Positions 31,626-43,380 of a stretch of DNA of 64,000 nt are shown here, one piece after another. This stretch comes from Anseranas semipalmata (Eukaryota; Chordata; Aves; Anseriformes; Anseranatidae), in assembly GCA_013399115.1 (NCBI GenBank), contig VXAA01003937.1:134077-198076 (forward strand), in the 5' to 3' direction. Within the stretch, counting starts at the first letter, position 1. Every line of letters begins with the position of its first letter. The notes under the pieces are model-generated. The model was not told the DNA's origin. It saw only the letters and a list, made by a program, of their open reading frames with translations, and searched no databases. The position numbers were made by a program, and so were the translations under genes.

Positions 31626-34600
31626 GTATGCTTTCCAATACCAACAGATGACAAAGAGATGAAAATATAATAGCAGATGAATTCCTCCTTTACCACAAAA
31701 GCAGCAACAACGAGGCTCCAGCAAAGAGCCTTCTTCTGCTCCGAGCGCATTGTCTCCCAGGCAGAGCACGTACTGCTTTGCAAACGTGAATTGCCAGGAA
31801 GCAATACTTATTGTCAAGGCTTTGAAATGGTAAAGGAAGAGATTATTGAAAGGCGTATCTCTGGCCTAGGAGCAGCCTGCACTTAACAGCTATCAATGCA
31901 CAAGTGCCAAAAGGGAAATGTTAACCTCCCTGGTGCCAAAGAGACTCTGCGGATCCATTCTTTGGCCTCTGTGCAACATTATAAAATAGAAATAATGGCA
32001 TTCTGGAAAATGGCCATTTCACTGCTAGAAACGCTGCTCTTGTGCAAATGCCAAGTTCCTACCTCTGGCAGAGGCTCGGCTTTGCCCAGATCACGAATGT
32101 CACAGCGTGGTGCACAGCAGCAGTGTGCCCGTCCCTGCTGCCATGCCCAGGGCCCGCGTCCCACCCCGCTACAGTTGGGGTGGCTCCGGCAGGCAGCGAC
32201 ACCCATCCTGCCCCAGGCAGCCCCTGCGGGTGCCGTTTCAACACCAGCCCCAGCACCTCCAGAGTGGCCACGGGCTCTCTCGGCGTTGGGGGAGCGGAGG
32301 CAGCGGGGAGGCTCCGTGGCTGCTGTCCCACTGCTGCGCGGGCTTGGTTGCATTGGCAGCAGTTATACGTGGAGGGATCCAGGAGTTTCATTAATTTCCA
32401 ATTGAGCTTGTGCTGGTGCAGTTCACTTCTCTTTGCTAGAACAAAGTGGTTCAGCACTGTTTGCTGCCTCTGGCACACCCACACTGCGATAGCACCGGCA
32501 TTGGATCCAGATGGGGAGAGGCTGTGCTCCGGCAGGGCAGAGGGAACCCATTAGGAGCATGCTCTATTCCAAGGAATTCCTCTCCAATTTCCTTCCTCAT
32601 TATCCTGCTTATCCACATGCATGAACCCTCGCTGCTCTCAGGTTGGGTTATCTCCTGAACTTGTGTATTTTCTTTTTGCTTCATCCTGTGGTGCCAGTGT
32701 TGGTTCTGGAGCTGGGCAGCCAGGTGCCTTGCGAGGCGCTCTCGAGGATGGGCTGCTGGGCGCAGGCACCAGGGCTGCCCTCTGGGGCTGATTTGTCTTT
32801 AATGCAGAGTCCTACAAAAATATGGCCCAGTGGAAAGGAAGAGCTAGCCCACATGGTGCTTGCTCTTCATGAGAGGCTTTTGAGTTGCAGCTTCTCTGAG
32901 CCATTTCAGACGGCACGAGAGGGATGTGCACTCCAGTCTGCCATGGAAAGTCGTTAGTTTCCATTTACACCAAGCCCCTGAAGCCCACCATGCTGTTTTT
33001 ATGTGGTTCAGTACGGCAGCGACTGGCCTTGGAAGCAGTGTGTGGTGTTTTTCTAACCTTGGAGCATGGGGACAGGCTCGGGATGCGCTGCCCTTGCATG
33101 GAGTGGGGCACGTGGAAGTGGCCACCTTCGGGCGAGCTCCCCAGCACGCGTGCACGGGGAGCAGGGCTGGCTGCAAATCTGGCTTTGGATATCTACCACG
33201 GAGATTTCCTTTTCTGTGCAACCAGCCCTGCTTTTGCAGGCTACTCAGAAATGAGCACCGTAAGCGATGCACCGGGGCTGGGTTTGGTAACAGCCGGAGG
33301 CCTGCAAAATACTGGTTACACACCAGCTTCCCTGAAAAAACGCGCCAGTTTGCACACTGTGAAATCAGGCCAGTGCAGGCTGTAAATGCAGGAAAGCAGC
33401 ATAAAAATGAAGTTGTTATAAAATAGGAGGGTGACCGGGGTTTGACTGGTTTAGTGAGGAGAAATTAGTAATCAAGCTGGAGTTTTCTGAGCCGCAAGCT
33501 ACAGTTAAAAGTAAACTTTAGGGAAGTGTGGTCTCCTCTGAGGTCTGTGCCATGGTGAGCACGGCGGTGCTTTCCAAGCCTCAACGGTTTTTGCTGGGCT
33601 AATAAAAGTTGTAAGAAGAGAGGGAAAAGATGTAGTGGAATCAGGGCATGGGAGAGCCAGGACCTGAGCTGAAACTGCAGCTCTGTTCAGCTCTAAATAA
33701 AGCAGACTGAAACCCAGCTGGTGGGTCAAGGCACTGGCAAGATGCAGTGCTGCAAACACTGCTTTAAGCCGTGCAGTCTGGGGTGCGCATTGAGGCTGGC
33801 AGACCCTGGGTAGCTCAGTCCCAGCTGATTTCCCACAAGATCTTTACAATTTTTTGGCTATGGGTCTAGTTTTAATTTGTTCTTTTGCTTTGAGAGAAGG
33901 TGCACCAGTGTGTGCTTGGGGACGTGCAAGAGGAGAGCGAGTTGTGGTGGAGAAACGAAGGCAGAGGAGGTGGAAAAATCACAGCCTGGGAAAAAAAATG
34001 GGCTTTTGCATATATTTGGGAAGGTTGCTAATTAGTGCAGAGAGTCATCACACCAGGGAACACCGCATGAAAGGTAAAACTCAGCCGTGTTCAGGATCGA
34101 GATGGCAAGGAAATTTTAATGAGAGCTGCTAAACTTCACCTTAACACAAACCCGTGCAGAAATTCAGGATTTAGTGCTGCAAAACATCAGTGAGCAGGCA
34201 GATCGGGGAGGCTGGAGGTGCAGGGCTGTGCAGAGGGCTTGCTGGAGACCTCGAGCAGGGGCTTTCTGCTTGGCTTGGCTCGCCGCCGCCATCCTCCTCT
34301 GCCTTATTGCTGCGGGATGTCGAATGGTCTGCTGAGCTGCGCAGCGAGAGCCCAAGCGGTGGTGGGAACAGGCTGGTTCTGCTTGCAGGGGAGGGGTCTG
34401 CTGAGCATCCCGCACCTGCTGACCGCCCTCCTGCTGCTCCTCATGCCGGGAGCGGCACCTCCTGCTCCCTGCTCCCGCACACCTTGGGGCGGCTGGATGG
34501 GAAGAGCAGTTCGTGGTGGGCAGGGTGGTCCCTCGTGGGAGCCTCGCGTGCGCTCCGGCACAGCACGTGGAGCCTCTGAGCAGCTCACCGTCTGTGCAAA

Positions 34601-34970
34601 AAGCTGTGTGCACCTTCGGGTCATGGGTTACGGTGGCACGTTTAAGTTTGGGCTTTCAGATAAGTCCCAGCCCTGCATTCCTTGCGTGCTCAGCACTTAC
34701 GTTGGCAGTTGGGTTTTGTGCATCTTAGGTGTGTGCACTCACGTGGACTTGTGAGCACTTGGGGTGGAGCTGGAGCCTTTTCCAGTCTTGTTTTGGAGGA
34801 GCTGAAGGCAGCAGCACCGAGCTGTGCTGCAGTTTCCCTTGCAGGAGACATTACTGTAGGTAAGAGATTTGGTGCCTACAGAACTGGGGTTTTGGGAAAC
34901 CTTTCTTGTATCCGTGCAGGAGCAACCCTCCTCTCCCAAACCCGTCTTCAGCATAAAACTGCTTGAAAGG
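31626..34970. other. GC-rich intergenic DNA, no gene seen
   Basis: Mixed to GC-rich sequence with overlapping random open frames of up to 178 codons. No repeats, RNA genes or recognisable proteins. Confidence 0.45.
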
Positions 34971-34974
34971 AGCC

Positions 34975-35720
34975 TTTCTAATCAGCAGTGTAATCACTCT
35001 AACTCAACTAGGTGTGTCTTTATTGCTCTCCAACACATGCCCTGTTATGTCTTATTGTTTAATGGGTACTTGGCATATCCTTGGTATAAGCCTGTCTGGG
35101 GCCCGTTGGAGATAAACTCTTCCTCTATTAACATCAACTGGAAGTTTTTATGGGGTTGATGAAAAATATACCTGGGACAAATCATTGTTTTATGTCTTAG
35201 AGAAGTAAGACCTAAGAGGCCTCTAGACACGCCGTAAGAGGATCATCAACCATTAACATGAAGGACTAATTTGTCTCTCATCCTCTTTAACATAGGGCTG
35301 AGGGATACTTTCTAGGTAAATACAACATTCAGCTGTCTTCTTGGCACGGTGGATAAGGGCAAATCCACTTCCTTGGCAGATTATAATGATATACATTAGC
35401 CACCCAATTTAGTGAAAAATATTGTTTTCTCCTAATTAGGCAAATTGTTGCAAGCTAGGTCGCTGACTCCTGGGGAAGTTACAGTTTCTGCCTTCTAGGC
35501 TTGCTGACAAGAGAATAGATTTATCTCCAATTCAGATCACTGGAGATGGCTCTTGGTATTTTATTACCACATGCAACTTTCTGGATGTTACTAGGAGATT
35601 AATGAAGAAGAGAGGGTGGGGGTGAGGGGAGTTCAGCAACGGTCTATGCATGACAAATATTAATTATATTTCATTTCATATGCAGATGATGCAATCAACT
35701 GCACAACACTGGAGATAACA
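34975..35720. promoter_or_regulatory. Long AT-rich block, strong candidate conserved non-coding element(s)
   Basis: About 750 bp of uniform, nearly CpG-free sequence without long open frames or repeats. It carries dense short cores (GTGTAATCAC, CCTAATTAGGCAAATTGTTG, AGATTATAATGATATACATT, CAGATTATAATG). It is among the longest such blocks here and lies in a gene-free region. Enhancer function is inferred. Confidence 0.45.
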
Positions 35721-36240
35721 CTTCTGTCTAGGTTTGTTTTTTGACCTTGAGAGGCCATGTCCCCCCCCTCCCCTTCTTCCCACAAATCAGCATTCATATC
35801 TTAATTACGCTCTGTGATTTGAGTTCCCTTTCATATGCGCAGATTAGCGGATGTTAACACACGGGATAGACACGATAACTACCTGCGGGTCGGGGTACCT
35901 CTGCCCTGCACGGATCCTCCATCTGCCCCAGGAGAACCAACCACCACCAGCTCCTCTTCTGCTCTGGCCACTTGGGCCCTGTGGTGTCCCAGTGCCACCC
36001 CATCGCTGTCCCAGGGGCGGTGGCACCTTGGGTACCTTCTCTGAAGCCTCTGGCCATGGTGTGGGACCCAGAAATGCTGCTGGCCTGCCCCGATCCAGCG
36101 CGGTGGGCAGCGGCAGTGCCACCAAGCCGAGAGCCACCATGTCACCACGGGGCATGAGGTGACCGGGCACGGGACAGGATTCGGCATGCGAAGGCAGCAA
36201 GCCATGAGCAGCCAGGGGTTCAGTACGATGCTGTGATTTT
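35721..36240. other. C-tract followed by GC-rich intergenic DNA
   Basis: A pyrimidine run of C with T lies near 35759-35780, then an AT-rich stretch to about 35870, then GC-rich DNA to 36200 with short overlapping open frames on both strands. No gene recognised. Confidence 0.45.
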
Positions 36241-36900
36241 GTTTGACAAAGCTGTTAAGCAGTTAGTCTCAGGCTCCAGAAGGATGTAACGGGGAAGCAC
36301 TGGGTCAGCTGGAGTGCTGTGGGGTAATGTTGAGATAGGTATTGGGTGAATAGGGAATAAAACTCTCCCTTCATCTCTATTTCTATCTACCTATACAGAT
36401 ACACACACGCACATATCTATATGTACGTGCTTATATAATTGGAAGTGTCTTTAAGTGTCCCTTAGCAAAAATAGAGCTAGAAAAAGGTGTGAATTTTCTT
36501 AATATTCCAGCTGAGCAGCTCTTGGCCAGAATTCCAGCTTTTTATTAAAATTTGATTCAAAGCTTTCACCCTTGGTAGTATTTTTTCTGTCTTTTAGATC
36601 TTAGTGCTTATAAATGTCATCACCCCTGGCTTTTATTTTGTTCCATGAACTCTCTGTGGCTGGAAAACACGGTGGTTTATTGGGATGGGGAGCGGCTCTG
36701 GGCCGTGAGCGCTGTGTCTGCCGGCCCCGGGTAGCGCCCTGCGAAGCCGCCTGTGCGCGATGAATAATCATAATGTAAAGAGACGCTGTCAGCTTGAATA
36801 CATCAGGCCTGTTTTCTCACAGAGTGGCAATTTGCTCTGTCGTTTAGAGTTATGCAAAGTAAGGGTAAAATAGTAATATCCTCATCTGCTAATAGCTTAC
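36241..36900. promoter_or_regulatory. AT-rich blocks with a CA/TA-rich microsatellite-like stretch
   Basis: Two AT-rich CpG-poor segments (36330-36660 and 36755-36900) flank a short GC-rich gap. A degenerate TA/CA run lies at 36385-36440. The second segment holds GATGAATAATCATAATG. They are candidate non-coding elements only. Confidence 0.3.
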
Positions 36901-38010
36901 AAGTGGCTTGTCGAGGGGAATGGCTGCACAGGGATGCGGGAGAGGTGGATCAGGATGCGGGAAGCCTGAAAACACCCAAAGCTTGGCAGCCTGGGCTCTG
37001 AAAGCTAATCGAGGTTTAAGACTTCTCCACTTGGGCGTATTTCCTTGCTTCTTGCATTTCTCAGCCTTGGCAATGAACATCTTTCATTTGTTTTTCCAGT
37101 CCTTTGCACCCCGAGCTCCTCATTTTTCTTATGCTCTTAAGCGAAGTTAGCATTTCGAGGGATGCCTTTACATTAAAGCTTGCTAAAGCTGCTTTGCTTT
37201 AGCAGTTATTTTGTATACAGCTGTTGGAAACCCTCCTCGTGTTCTGTAATAGCTGCTTGTAAGGGTGAGGAGAGGTAAGGGGGGGCCTCCCAGAGCAGCG
37301 AGGGCTTGAGCCGCAGCAGCCCCTGCGTTACCTGCCTGGGCAGCGGCTAACCCCCGGCAGCGGCAGCAGCCTCCCTCGCTGAGCACGGCTCTTTAGGAAG
37401 CAGCTTGTGAAGTACCGAGGAGTTTGTTCCTGGGCTCGCGATGGAGGTGGAGGTGTCCAAGGTCTTGCTCTGGATTCCTCTAGTGATGGGACTCGCTAGG
37501 TCAGGCTGATGGTTGGCCTTGGTCTTGAAGGTCTTTCCAGCCTAGGTGATGCTGTGATTTCCTCTGGCTCGCCATTGCCGGGAGGTGTCTCCTACGGGTG
37601 ATGCGAGCGTGCTGCTAACAGCACCAGCAAAAGCCGCCTTTGCCTGCGCGAGGTCGTGCCCATGGTCCTGCCACGTGCCCATCAGTGCTCAGCAAAACCT
37701 GGAGGAGGATTTTGGCTCCTCTTGCTTGTTTCAAAGTCGGAACGACCCAAGCTCATGGGACAATGAGGTCTAGGAGCTTGCACCTCTGACAGTACGGGAC
37801 TATTAAGGCCACACAGCAAATCGCCAGCTGCCGGCTTGCCAAAAGCCAGGTGCTTTCCCGCGGTTGCTCTCGGGTGGACGCCCGCCTTCAGCTCCGTCTG
37901 CCTTGCTCCCGGGCTCAGCCAGCCGCGGGCGGTGCTGCACCAGCCACGCGCAGCGGGTCGCTTGAAGCTGCTTTCCACGGAAAGCAGGGTGAGGACATAC
38001 GGACTGCAGA
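36901..38010. other. GC-rich intergenic DNA with one CR1 fragment, no gene seen
   Basis: Short overlapping open frames only. The recognisable content is the CR1 3' end at 37484-37560 and a CpG-dense patch near 37300-37400. Confidence 0.45.
37484..37560 (+). mobile_element. CR1 LINE 3'-end fragment
   Basis: The sequence TGATGGTTGGCCTTGGTCTT then GAAGGTCTTTCCAGCCTAGG and TGATGCTGTGATTT follows the sense CR1 3' end, including the degenerate terminal ATTCTATG-type motif. It is diverged and under 80 bp, so it is a short old 5'-truncated copy. Confidence 0.8.
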
Positions 38011-38019
38011 CTAATCCAT

Positions 38020-38460
38020 CGAGTGTTTAATTGATTCATCGTTTTCTGCCTTCCTGTTATAGGTATGAGTGTTTTCCTAACCCTTCTAATTCGTGCGGGC
38101 GTGTTTTTTCCATTGTGGGGCTTTCTTTTCCCCCTCCTCTGTGCGCAAACAGACAAGATAGCTTAAGAGCTCTTATCTGCAAAGGAAAAAAAATAGTCTT
38201 AATCCCCATTTAATAACAATATCAGCAGGTAACATGTTCAATATGGCAAAAGAACCCCAGCACCAGGTCAATAGGGTAGCTATAATTTTTAGCAATAAAC
38301 AAAGCCTGCTTTTAATTACTTCTGTGAAATTGCTTGATCCATGCATGATTAAATATTCATTCCGTGTAACTAGACAGTTTCTTTGTATATAGATCCATAT
38401 TAAATTTAGCTGGCGTCCTGCCCACACAACACATCTAATAAATTCCTTTTAATGTGCTGC
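38020..38460. promoter_or_regulatory. AT-rich candidate conserved non-coding element
   Basis: The block from about 38190 is CpG-poor and even in texture (TTAATAACAATATCAGCAGG, AGCAATAAACAAAGCCTGCT, GCATGATTAAATATTCATTC). It includes a SOX/FOX-like AATAAACAAAG stretch. There is no coding potential on either strand. Confidence 0.4.
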
Positions 38461-40280
38461 AGCTTTGAAGACGTTTTCCCTCCCCTCCTCCCCGCGTCTA
38501 ATCTGTATAAAGAGCTGATGTCTCTGCCTTACCTGGGCGACTGCGCGCTTGGGATACACATGGAATCTTTTAGGAAGGGAAATGATGGAATCTGGGGGAG
38601 ACATGGGAAAAATAAACCTCCTGATCGCTTCGTGATGGATCTGCAAGGGGAAAAAGTGACTCTCAGACCTTGTTTTTTCACAGGCTTGCCAGCTAACTAC
38701 TTTGGCAGCATGTGCAAGGGGAAAAAAATCCCTCCTTTTAAAGTAAAGCCAGGGCTGATGTAAATATTTATGTAATATTTTATTACAATCTGAATTTGCT
38801 TCTTGATTGAAAACATTTCCTAGAAACCTTGTGGAAAATCAAATTAATATGTAATTTAAGTGTCTTGATTTTTTTTTTAGTGGTGGCTTTACCAGGAATG
38901 CCAATGGCTGTAGGTAGGGCAGCAAGGTTTGTCTCAAGGTGCACGATTGGTGCGGGGGCAGACCTGGCTCTAAAGCCCTGCTCAGGAAAACGCTGTGTCT
39001 TTGGGCAGGATGCTTCTTTCTGTCTCTCTTTAATTGCAGGAAGGCACGTTGATCAATGCAGCGTGATGTCAGCCTGAGCCACAGGCAAGCAAGCAGGAGC
39101 ATGGGCCTCGCGATGGGCTGCAGTGACAGCCTGGGGATGTCCACCTGAGCACGGTGAGCACTGGATCCTAACGGCATGGCAGTGGGGACGGCACTCCTGG
39201 CTCACACCAGGGGACATTTCCCCTTCCAGAAACATCTCCAGCCCTCTCTGACACGTGGCTTTCCCCTTTTGAGCACGCCCCGTTTATACCCTGCTGCCGA
39301 AGCCAGTCCCAGAGGTGTACATATTTGTGCAAAAGAGATGGTGGGTGGGCTGCAACCGCAGGAGGAGCAGCAGCGGGCTGCCGAGTGTGTGCACGCACAG
39401 CCAGGGCTGCCAGTGTGCAGCAGCACCAGGAGTTTTGTAGCATCTCATAGTGTTCAAGGGGTTGGGGCTGAGCCTGGTGTCCCGGACAGCTGGTGTTTCA
39501 GGGGCTAAAATGTGGCCCCGCTGCCTCTGCAGGGACCTGGGCATGAGGGCTTGGAAATGCCCTGGGGAGGGACAGGGCCGGCCGGAGGGGCGAGAGGTTT
39601 GGGGAAGCCCTCGCCTGCGCCCTCCTCCCTCCGCTCCCAGGTCTGTCTCCAGCGGTGCCTTTACGGAGCCCTCCAGCCCTGATGTAAAGTGATGGCGAAA
39701 TCGTTTGCCCAGGTAAATAACAGCAGCAAGACCTGGGTGCTTCTGCTCCCTGCTTTAATCCCCCGGGGCATTTCAAACTGAACAAAGTGGAGCTGGAAAG
39801 CATCCAGGGCGCTTCTCTTCCCATTTTTAAAACCACCAAACCCAGCGAGCTTTGTTGCAGTGAGAGCAGCCGGGGAGAGCTCTCACTGGCTTTTTCGTTA
39901 ATGTCCTCGTGGACTTATGGAAGTGCTGGGTTCTGTGTCAGTGCAGCGCCGGCTCATAGTGATGTGCTGGCTCATAGTGATGCGCTGGCTCATAGTGATG
40001 TGCTGGCTCATAGTGATGTGCCGGCTCATAGTGATGCGCACGGCTACAGGATTGGGACAGGCTGGGACACTGGCTCAGCCCGCTCTAGGATAAGCAATGC
40101 CTTCCAGATGCAAACCAGCATCCCCCGGATGTGCCTGGTGGCTGTGGCACATCTGGGGGTCTGGGTGTCACCTGTGTGCGATGTCCCACAGCTCCTGGCT
40201 GGGTCAAGTCTCTGTCTGTGCGTGTGTGGGGTTGGTTTTCCACTACAGACCCCTGTGTTGATGCTGCAAATTGAATGAAA
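38461..40280. other. Mixed intergenic DNA with a minisatellite, no gene seen
   Basis: GC-rich DNA with overlapping open frames and an AT-rich gap at 38755-38885. The 163-codon plus-strand frame at 39787-40278 owes part of its length to the 18-bp repeat (a multiple of three) and is not supported as a gene. Confidence 0.45.
39951..40040 (+). repeat. 18-bp minisatellite, five copies
   Basis: Five head-to-tail copies of GGCTCATAGTGATGTGCT start at 39951, 39969, 39987, 40005 and 40023. They vary only at a T/C in position 15 and at the last base. The array is short and homogeneous, so it is recent or is being homogenised. Confidence 0.97.
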
Positions 40281-41215
40281 TAGCTACCGGATTATGAAAT
40301 TAATAATGTATTTGTTTCTGTCATCAAGACTGCATTGTTTAATGAAATCTAATTCGGCAGAACATAATTACTCAATGAAAAAAAAATCTCTTAAATAATC
40401 AAATCTGCACTGATAAAGCTAAAGCCAATTATGCCTCCAAACGCGCCAGCCAGAGCGATGATTTGGCTGGTGCTTTTAGGGCTTGCCATGGGTTTTTGGG
40501 TGTGCGGAAGGGTGCTGGATGGGCACGGTCGAAGGAGGCGCGGGGCAGCCCTGCAGGGGGGCACAACACACGACCCCATGCACCCAGTGCCCAGCACTGC
40601 CAGCTCTGCCCGAGGACCGGGCCGGTTTCTGGCTGAATTCACAATATTAATGAGCGAGCCTGCGTTTCAGACGAGAGCTTGTTCCACCTTATCTTCTGTG
40701 GCAGCAGCATCTATAAAAGACTTTCTCTGCTTTCCTCCTCTGTTACTTTTAATCCCACATTCAGGGTTTTCCAATCAAAACAACAGGATATTTCATTTAA
40801 CGAAGAACCGATGCCACTAGTGTTTAGGAAGCATTATTTTTATTGCATGGTACAAAAAAGCTATGAATTCCTTGGAGGCCCAATACTTAAAGCTGGAGTA
40901 ATGGGCTGCTTTTAAATTTACCTATAAAAAAATACAGAAGTTGCAATGAGCAGGCAACTGAGCTAAATGACTGGCAAGCCAATTAGCTTGCTTTAAAACA
41001 TTGTATTTATTAGCATGAAAATAAAGCCAAACTTTTTAAAGATAATTGCATCTTTCAAATATCAGTATTCTTGATCCATGGTTGTCTCATAAATATGCAT
41101 TATTGTATAATCCTTTAAAAAACATACTCCATTAATAAGGAGCACAAAAAGTATGCTAAATGTTTGAAATTGTGACATGAAATGAAACAAAAAAAAAGTA
41201 ACAAAGGCAAAGAGG
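40281..41215. promoter_or_regulatory. AT-rich candidate conserved non-coding blocks
   Basis: AT-rich CpG-poor segments at 40281-40470 and 40640-41215 flank a GC-rich gap. The second is very even in composition and contains CATAAATATGCATTATTGTA (POU/SOX-like) and CCATTAATAAGG. No gene or repeat recognised. Confidence 0.4.
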
Positions 41216-42240
41216 CTTCACTTCAAAAGCTCAGCCTGGTGCTTAGCGGTGTCCCGGTGTGCCGGGGCTGGGTGAAACGAGCCCGGCGAGATGAGGGCCT
41301 GTGGGGCTGAGGGTGGAAGGGCCGGATCCTGCACTGCCAACCGTGCTGGACGCAGCAGCACCCAGGACCCGGATCAGCGCCGGATCCCATCCCAGCACCG
41401 AGGCAGGTGACTTCTTTTTCACCTTTTTTCACTGTTAATGTGATTGCTTGCCCGGGGAGGGGGGAGATGAAGCTGGACGTGGGTGGAGCATTTTCACCTC
41501 TTAGAGCAGTTCCACCTTGCAGCGCTGTTCGGGACTCCTTCCCCAGCCTGCAAGGTTGTGCCAAGAGGCTATTCTTCCACTAGAAACGCAATTAGCGATA
41601 GCAGAGCCTCTCCCAAGGGATGCGTGGGATGGCAGCAGGGTGCGCGCTGCGCCCTGACCCCGTACCACAGGGCCAGGATGCCTCGTGCCCATGGCCCCGG
41701 TGGCAGCAGAAGCAGGAGCAGGAGCAAAGCCTCTCCCGCACCCGAAGCAGCGGCCGCTGCTGCCCATGTCCCTGCGCCCCAGCCAGGATGTCACCCCCTG
41801 CACCCTCCTGGCTCCACTGGGATACCCAAGAGCAGAAATTGATGGCAAATATGGGCCAAAGTCATGCTTTTCATCTCGTCTGACCCACTGTGGTGAGCTG
41901 CAGTGCTTCCTGCTTGCAGTCATTGGCACTAAATGGGAGGCTTGGCACTGCACCTTATGCACTGCTCTTCTCCCCCCTAGTATGTTCAGAGAGGCTGCCT
42001 TGGAAAAAAAGAAAACCCACCCGTTGACAACACTCGCTCTCTCCTGCAAGCATCCGAGTGAACCCAGCTATCCTGGAGAAATATGTGACAAATGTTGGCA
42101 AATACGGCTGCTTGGAAACCCGGCTGCGGCTGGAAGCGGGGCTTGGTTTGCTCAAGGCAGCTGAGCCGCAGGGCGGCCGCTGCGGTCCCCGACCCTGCTG
42201 GTCGGCCGGGGAGCGCTGCGGGAGCAACGGCTTCCTGCTT
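41216..42240. other. GC-rich intergenic DNA, CpG-dense at its 3' edge
   Basis: CpG-rich around 41220-41400 and again at 42105-42240 (GGGCGGCCGCTGCGGTCCCC, TCGGCCGGGGAGCGCTGCGG). The latter lies 60 bp upstream of the 42301 hairpin. Open frames are overlapping and unrecognised. Confidence 0.4.
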
Positions 42241-42300
42241 GCTCAGACAATTTCCTGATTTTACAACCCGACGGAGAGCGCACGATAAATTACATAAAGT

Positions 42301-42391
42301 GGGAAAGTTTGAGACCGTCTTAATTTTGCAGTTGCGCCAAGTTTGCTGCGTCTGGCACGACTGCAAAATTAAGGTGGTCCCAAACCTGCCC
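42301..42391 (+). repeat. 91-nt inverted repeat / pre-miRNA-like hairpin
   Basis: The left arm is 42301-42339, the loop 42340-42352 and the right arm 42353-42391. The two 39-nt arms pair end to end with no bulge. As plus-strand RNA this gives 32 Watson-Crick pairs, 3 G:U pairs and 4 mismatches, with an uninterrupted 14-bp block around CTTAATTTTGCAGT. The minus-strand reading also gives 3 wobbles and 4 mismatches, so the strand is undecided. A TAAAG pentamer flanks both ends (42295-42299 and 42392-42396). Size and shape suit a microRNA precursor; the alternative is a palindromic miniature transposon or an ancient conserved hairpin repeat. I recognise neither a miRNA seed family nor a named repeat. 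The structure is certain; the identity is open. Confidence 0.9.
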
Positions 42392-43380
42392 TAAAGCATC
42401 CCTGCATGACAATTAGGATGAGTAGGAACTAATCAGAGGTTGCTGTTTTTTATCATGAGAAAGTATAAAGGGGGTTATATTCCTGGCAAGAGAGTGCAGG
42501 TTGTGTGTGCAAGGGTGGTGGGGGTCCCTCTGGCGAAACGGAGCGGCTGTTGTGGAAGGGAAATGCTTTTAGGGAGGGATTTCACGTCACCCTGCAGCCG
42601 GAGGGGCCAATGCTGCATCCATCGGAGCTGCTAAACATGAAAGTGTTTAGAAGGTGAATAGAGACAGCATTACATTTACCTTTACAAAGGTAAATTTAGC
42701 TTCTCTCCCCCCCCTCCAGGTGCTAAGTGCTACTCGGCTACAAGCTTTGCTGGAACCGTGTGCTTTAAAACTAAACCAATAGAAGTTGCTGGCAAGTGCA
42801 ATTTGGAGCTTACGCTGTAAAAACGTAACTCAGCTGTCCCCTGTGGCTTTATTTACAGCTCTGGGAGAATTAGCCTGTCAAATGAGGAGTTTCTCCGGAA
42901 GAAAGCGAGCCACGTTTAGCACCGTGCATGGCCCGTGGTGGAGCCGCGCTCGGGTCCAAGAGCGGGGGCTCCGGGGGCAGCCGCCTGCTCGCCCTGGCAC
43001 TGCTGCTGCTCGGAGGGGCTCTCCCCTGATAACCCCCGTGCTTTCGGCGTGGTGTCCGTGTCCATCTGCTCCAGCTACAGCCTTTTGGCAGAGCTGGGGG
43101 GAAAATAATCCCCGCTCTGTTTGCGTTGCAGTCGGGCGCGATGAAGGCACCCCGCAGAGCACGCGCGTCTCCTGAGCTACAAACTCTGCCTGCCACACGT
43201 CTCTCACGGTGAAAACACGTGGCTGGGGTGGGTGCGAATGTCTGTACCCCCCCATCCTGCTGCTGGTTGTCTTCGCAGAGTTGGTCCCGGTGTTCCCAGG
43301 GTCAAAGGGTTTTGCTGCACCAGAAGGTTGCTTGCTGCCTACTCTCTGTTTTCCTACCTGCAAAATCAAGGTTTAAAGAC
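42392..43380. other. Intergenic DNA, no gene seen
   Basis: An AT-rich edge to 42480, then GC-rich sequence with a C tract near 42708-42717. Short overlapping open frames only. Confidence 0.45.

Noticed and set aside
42301..42391. Hairpin considered as a MADE1/mariner-type element (miR-548-like origin)
   Set aside because: Overall size and palindrome shape are similar, but the arm sequence does not align to the mariner terminal repeat beyond a short GCAAAA-type coincidence. A different palindromic transposon remains possible.
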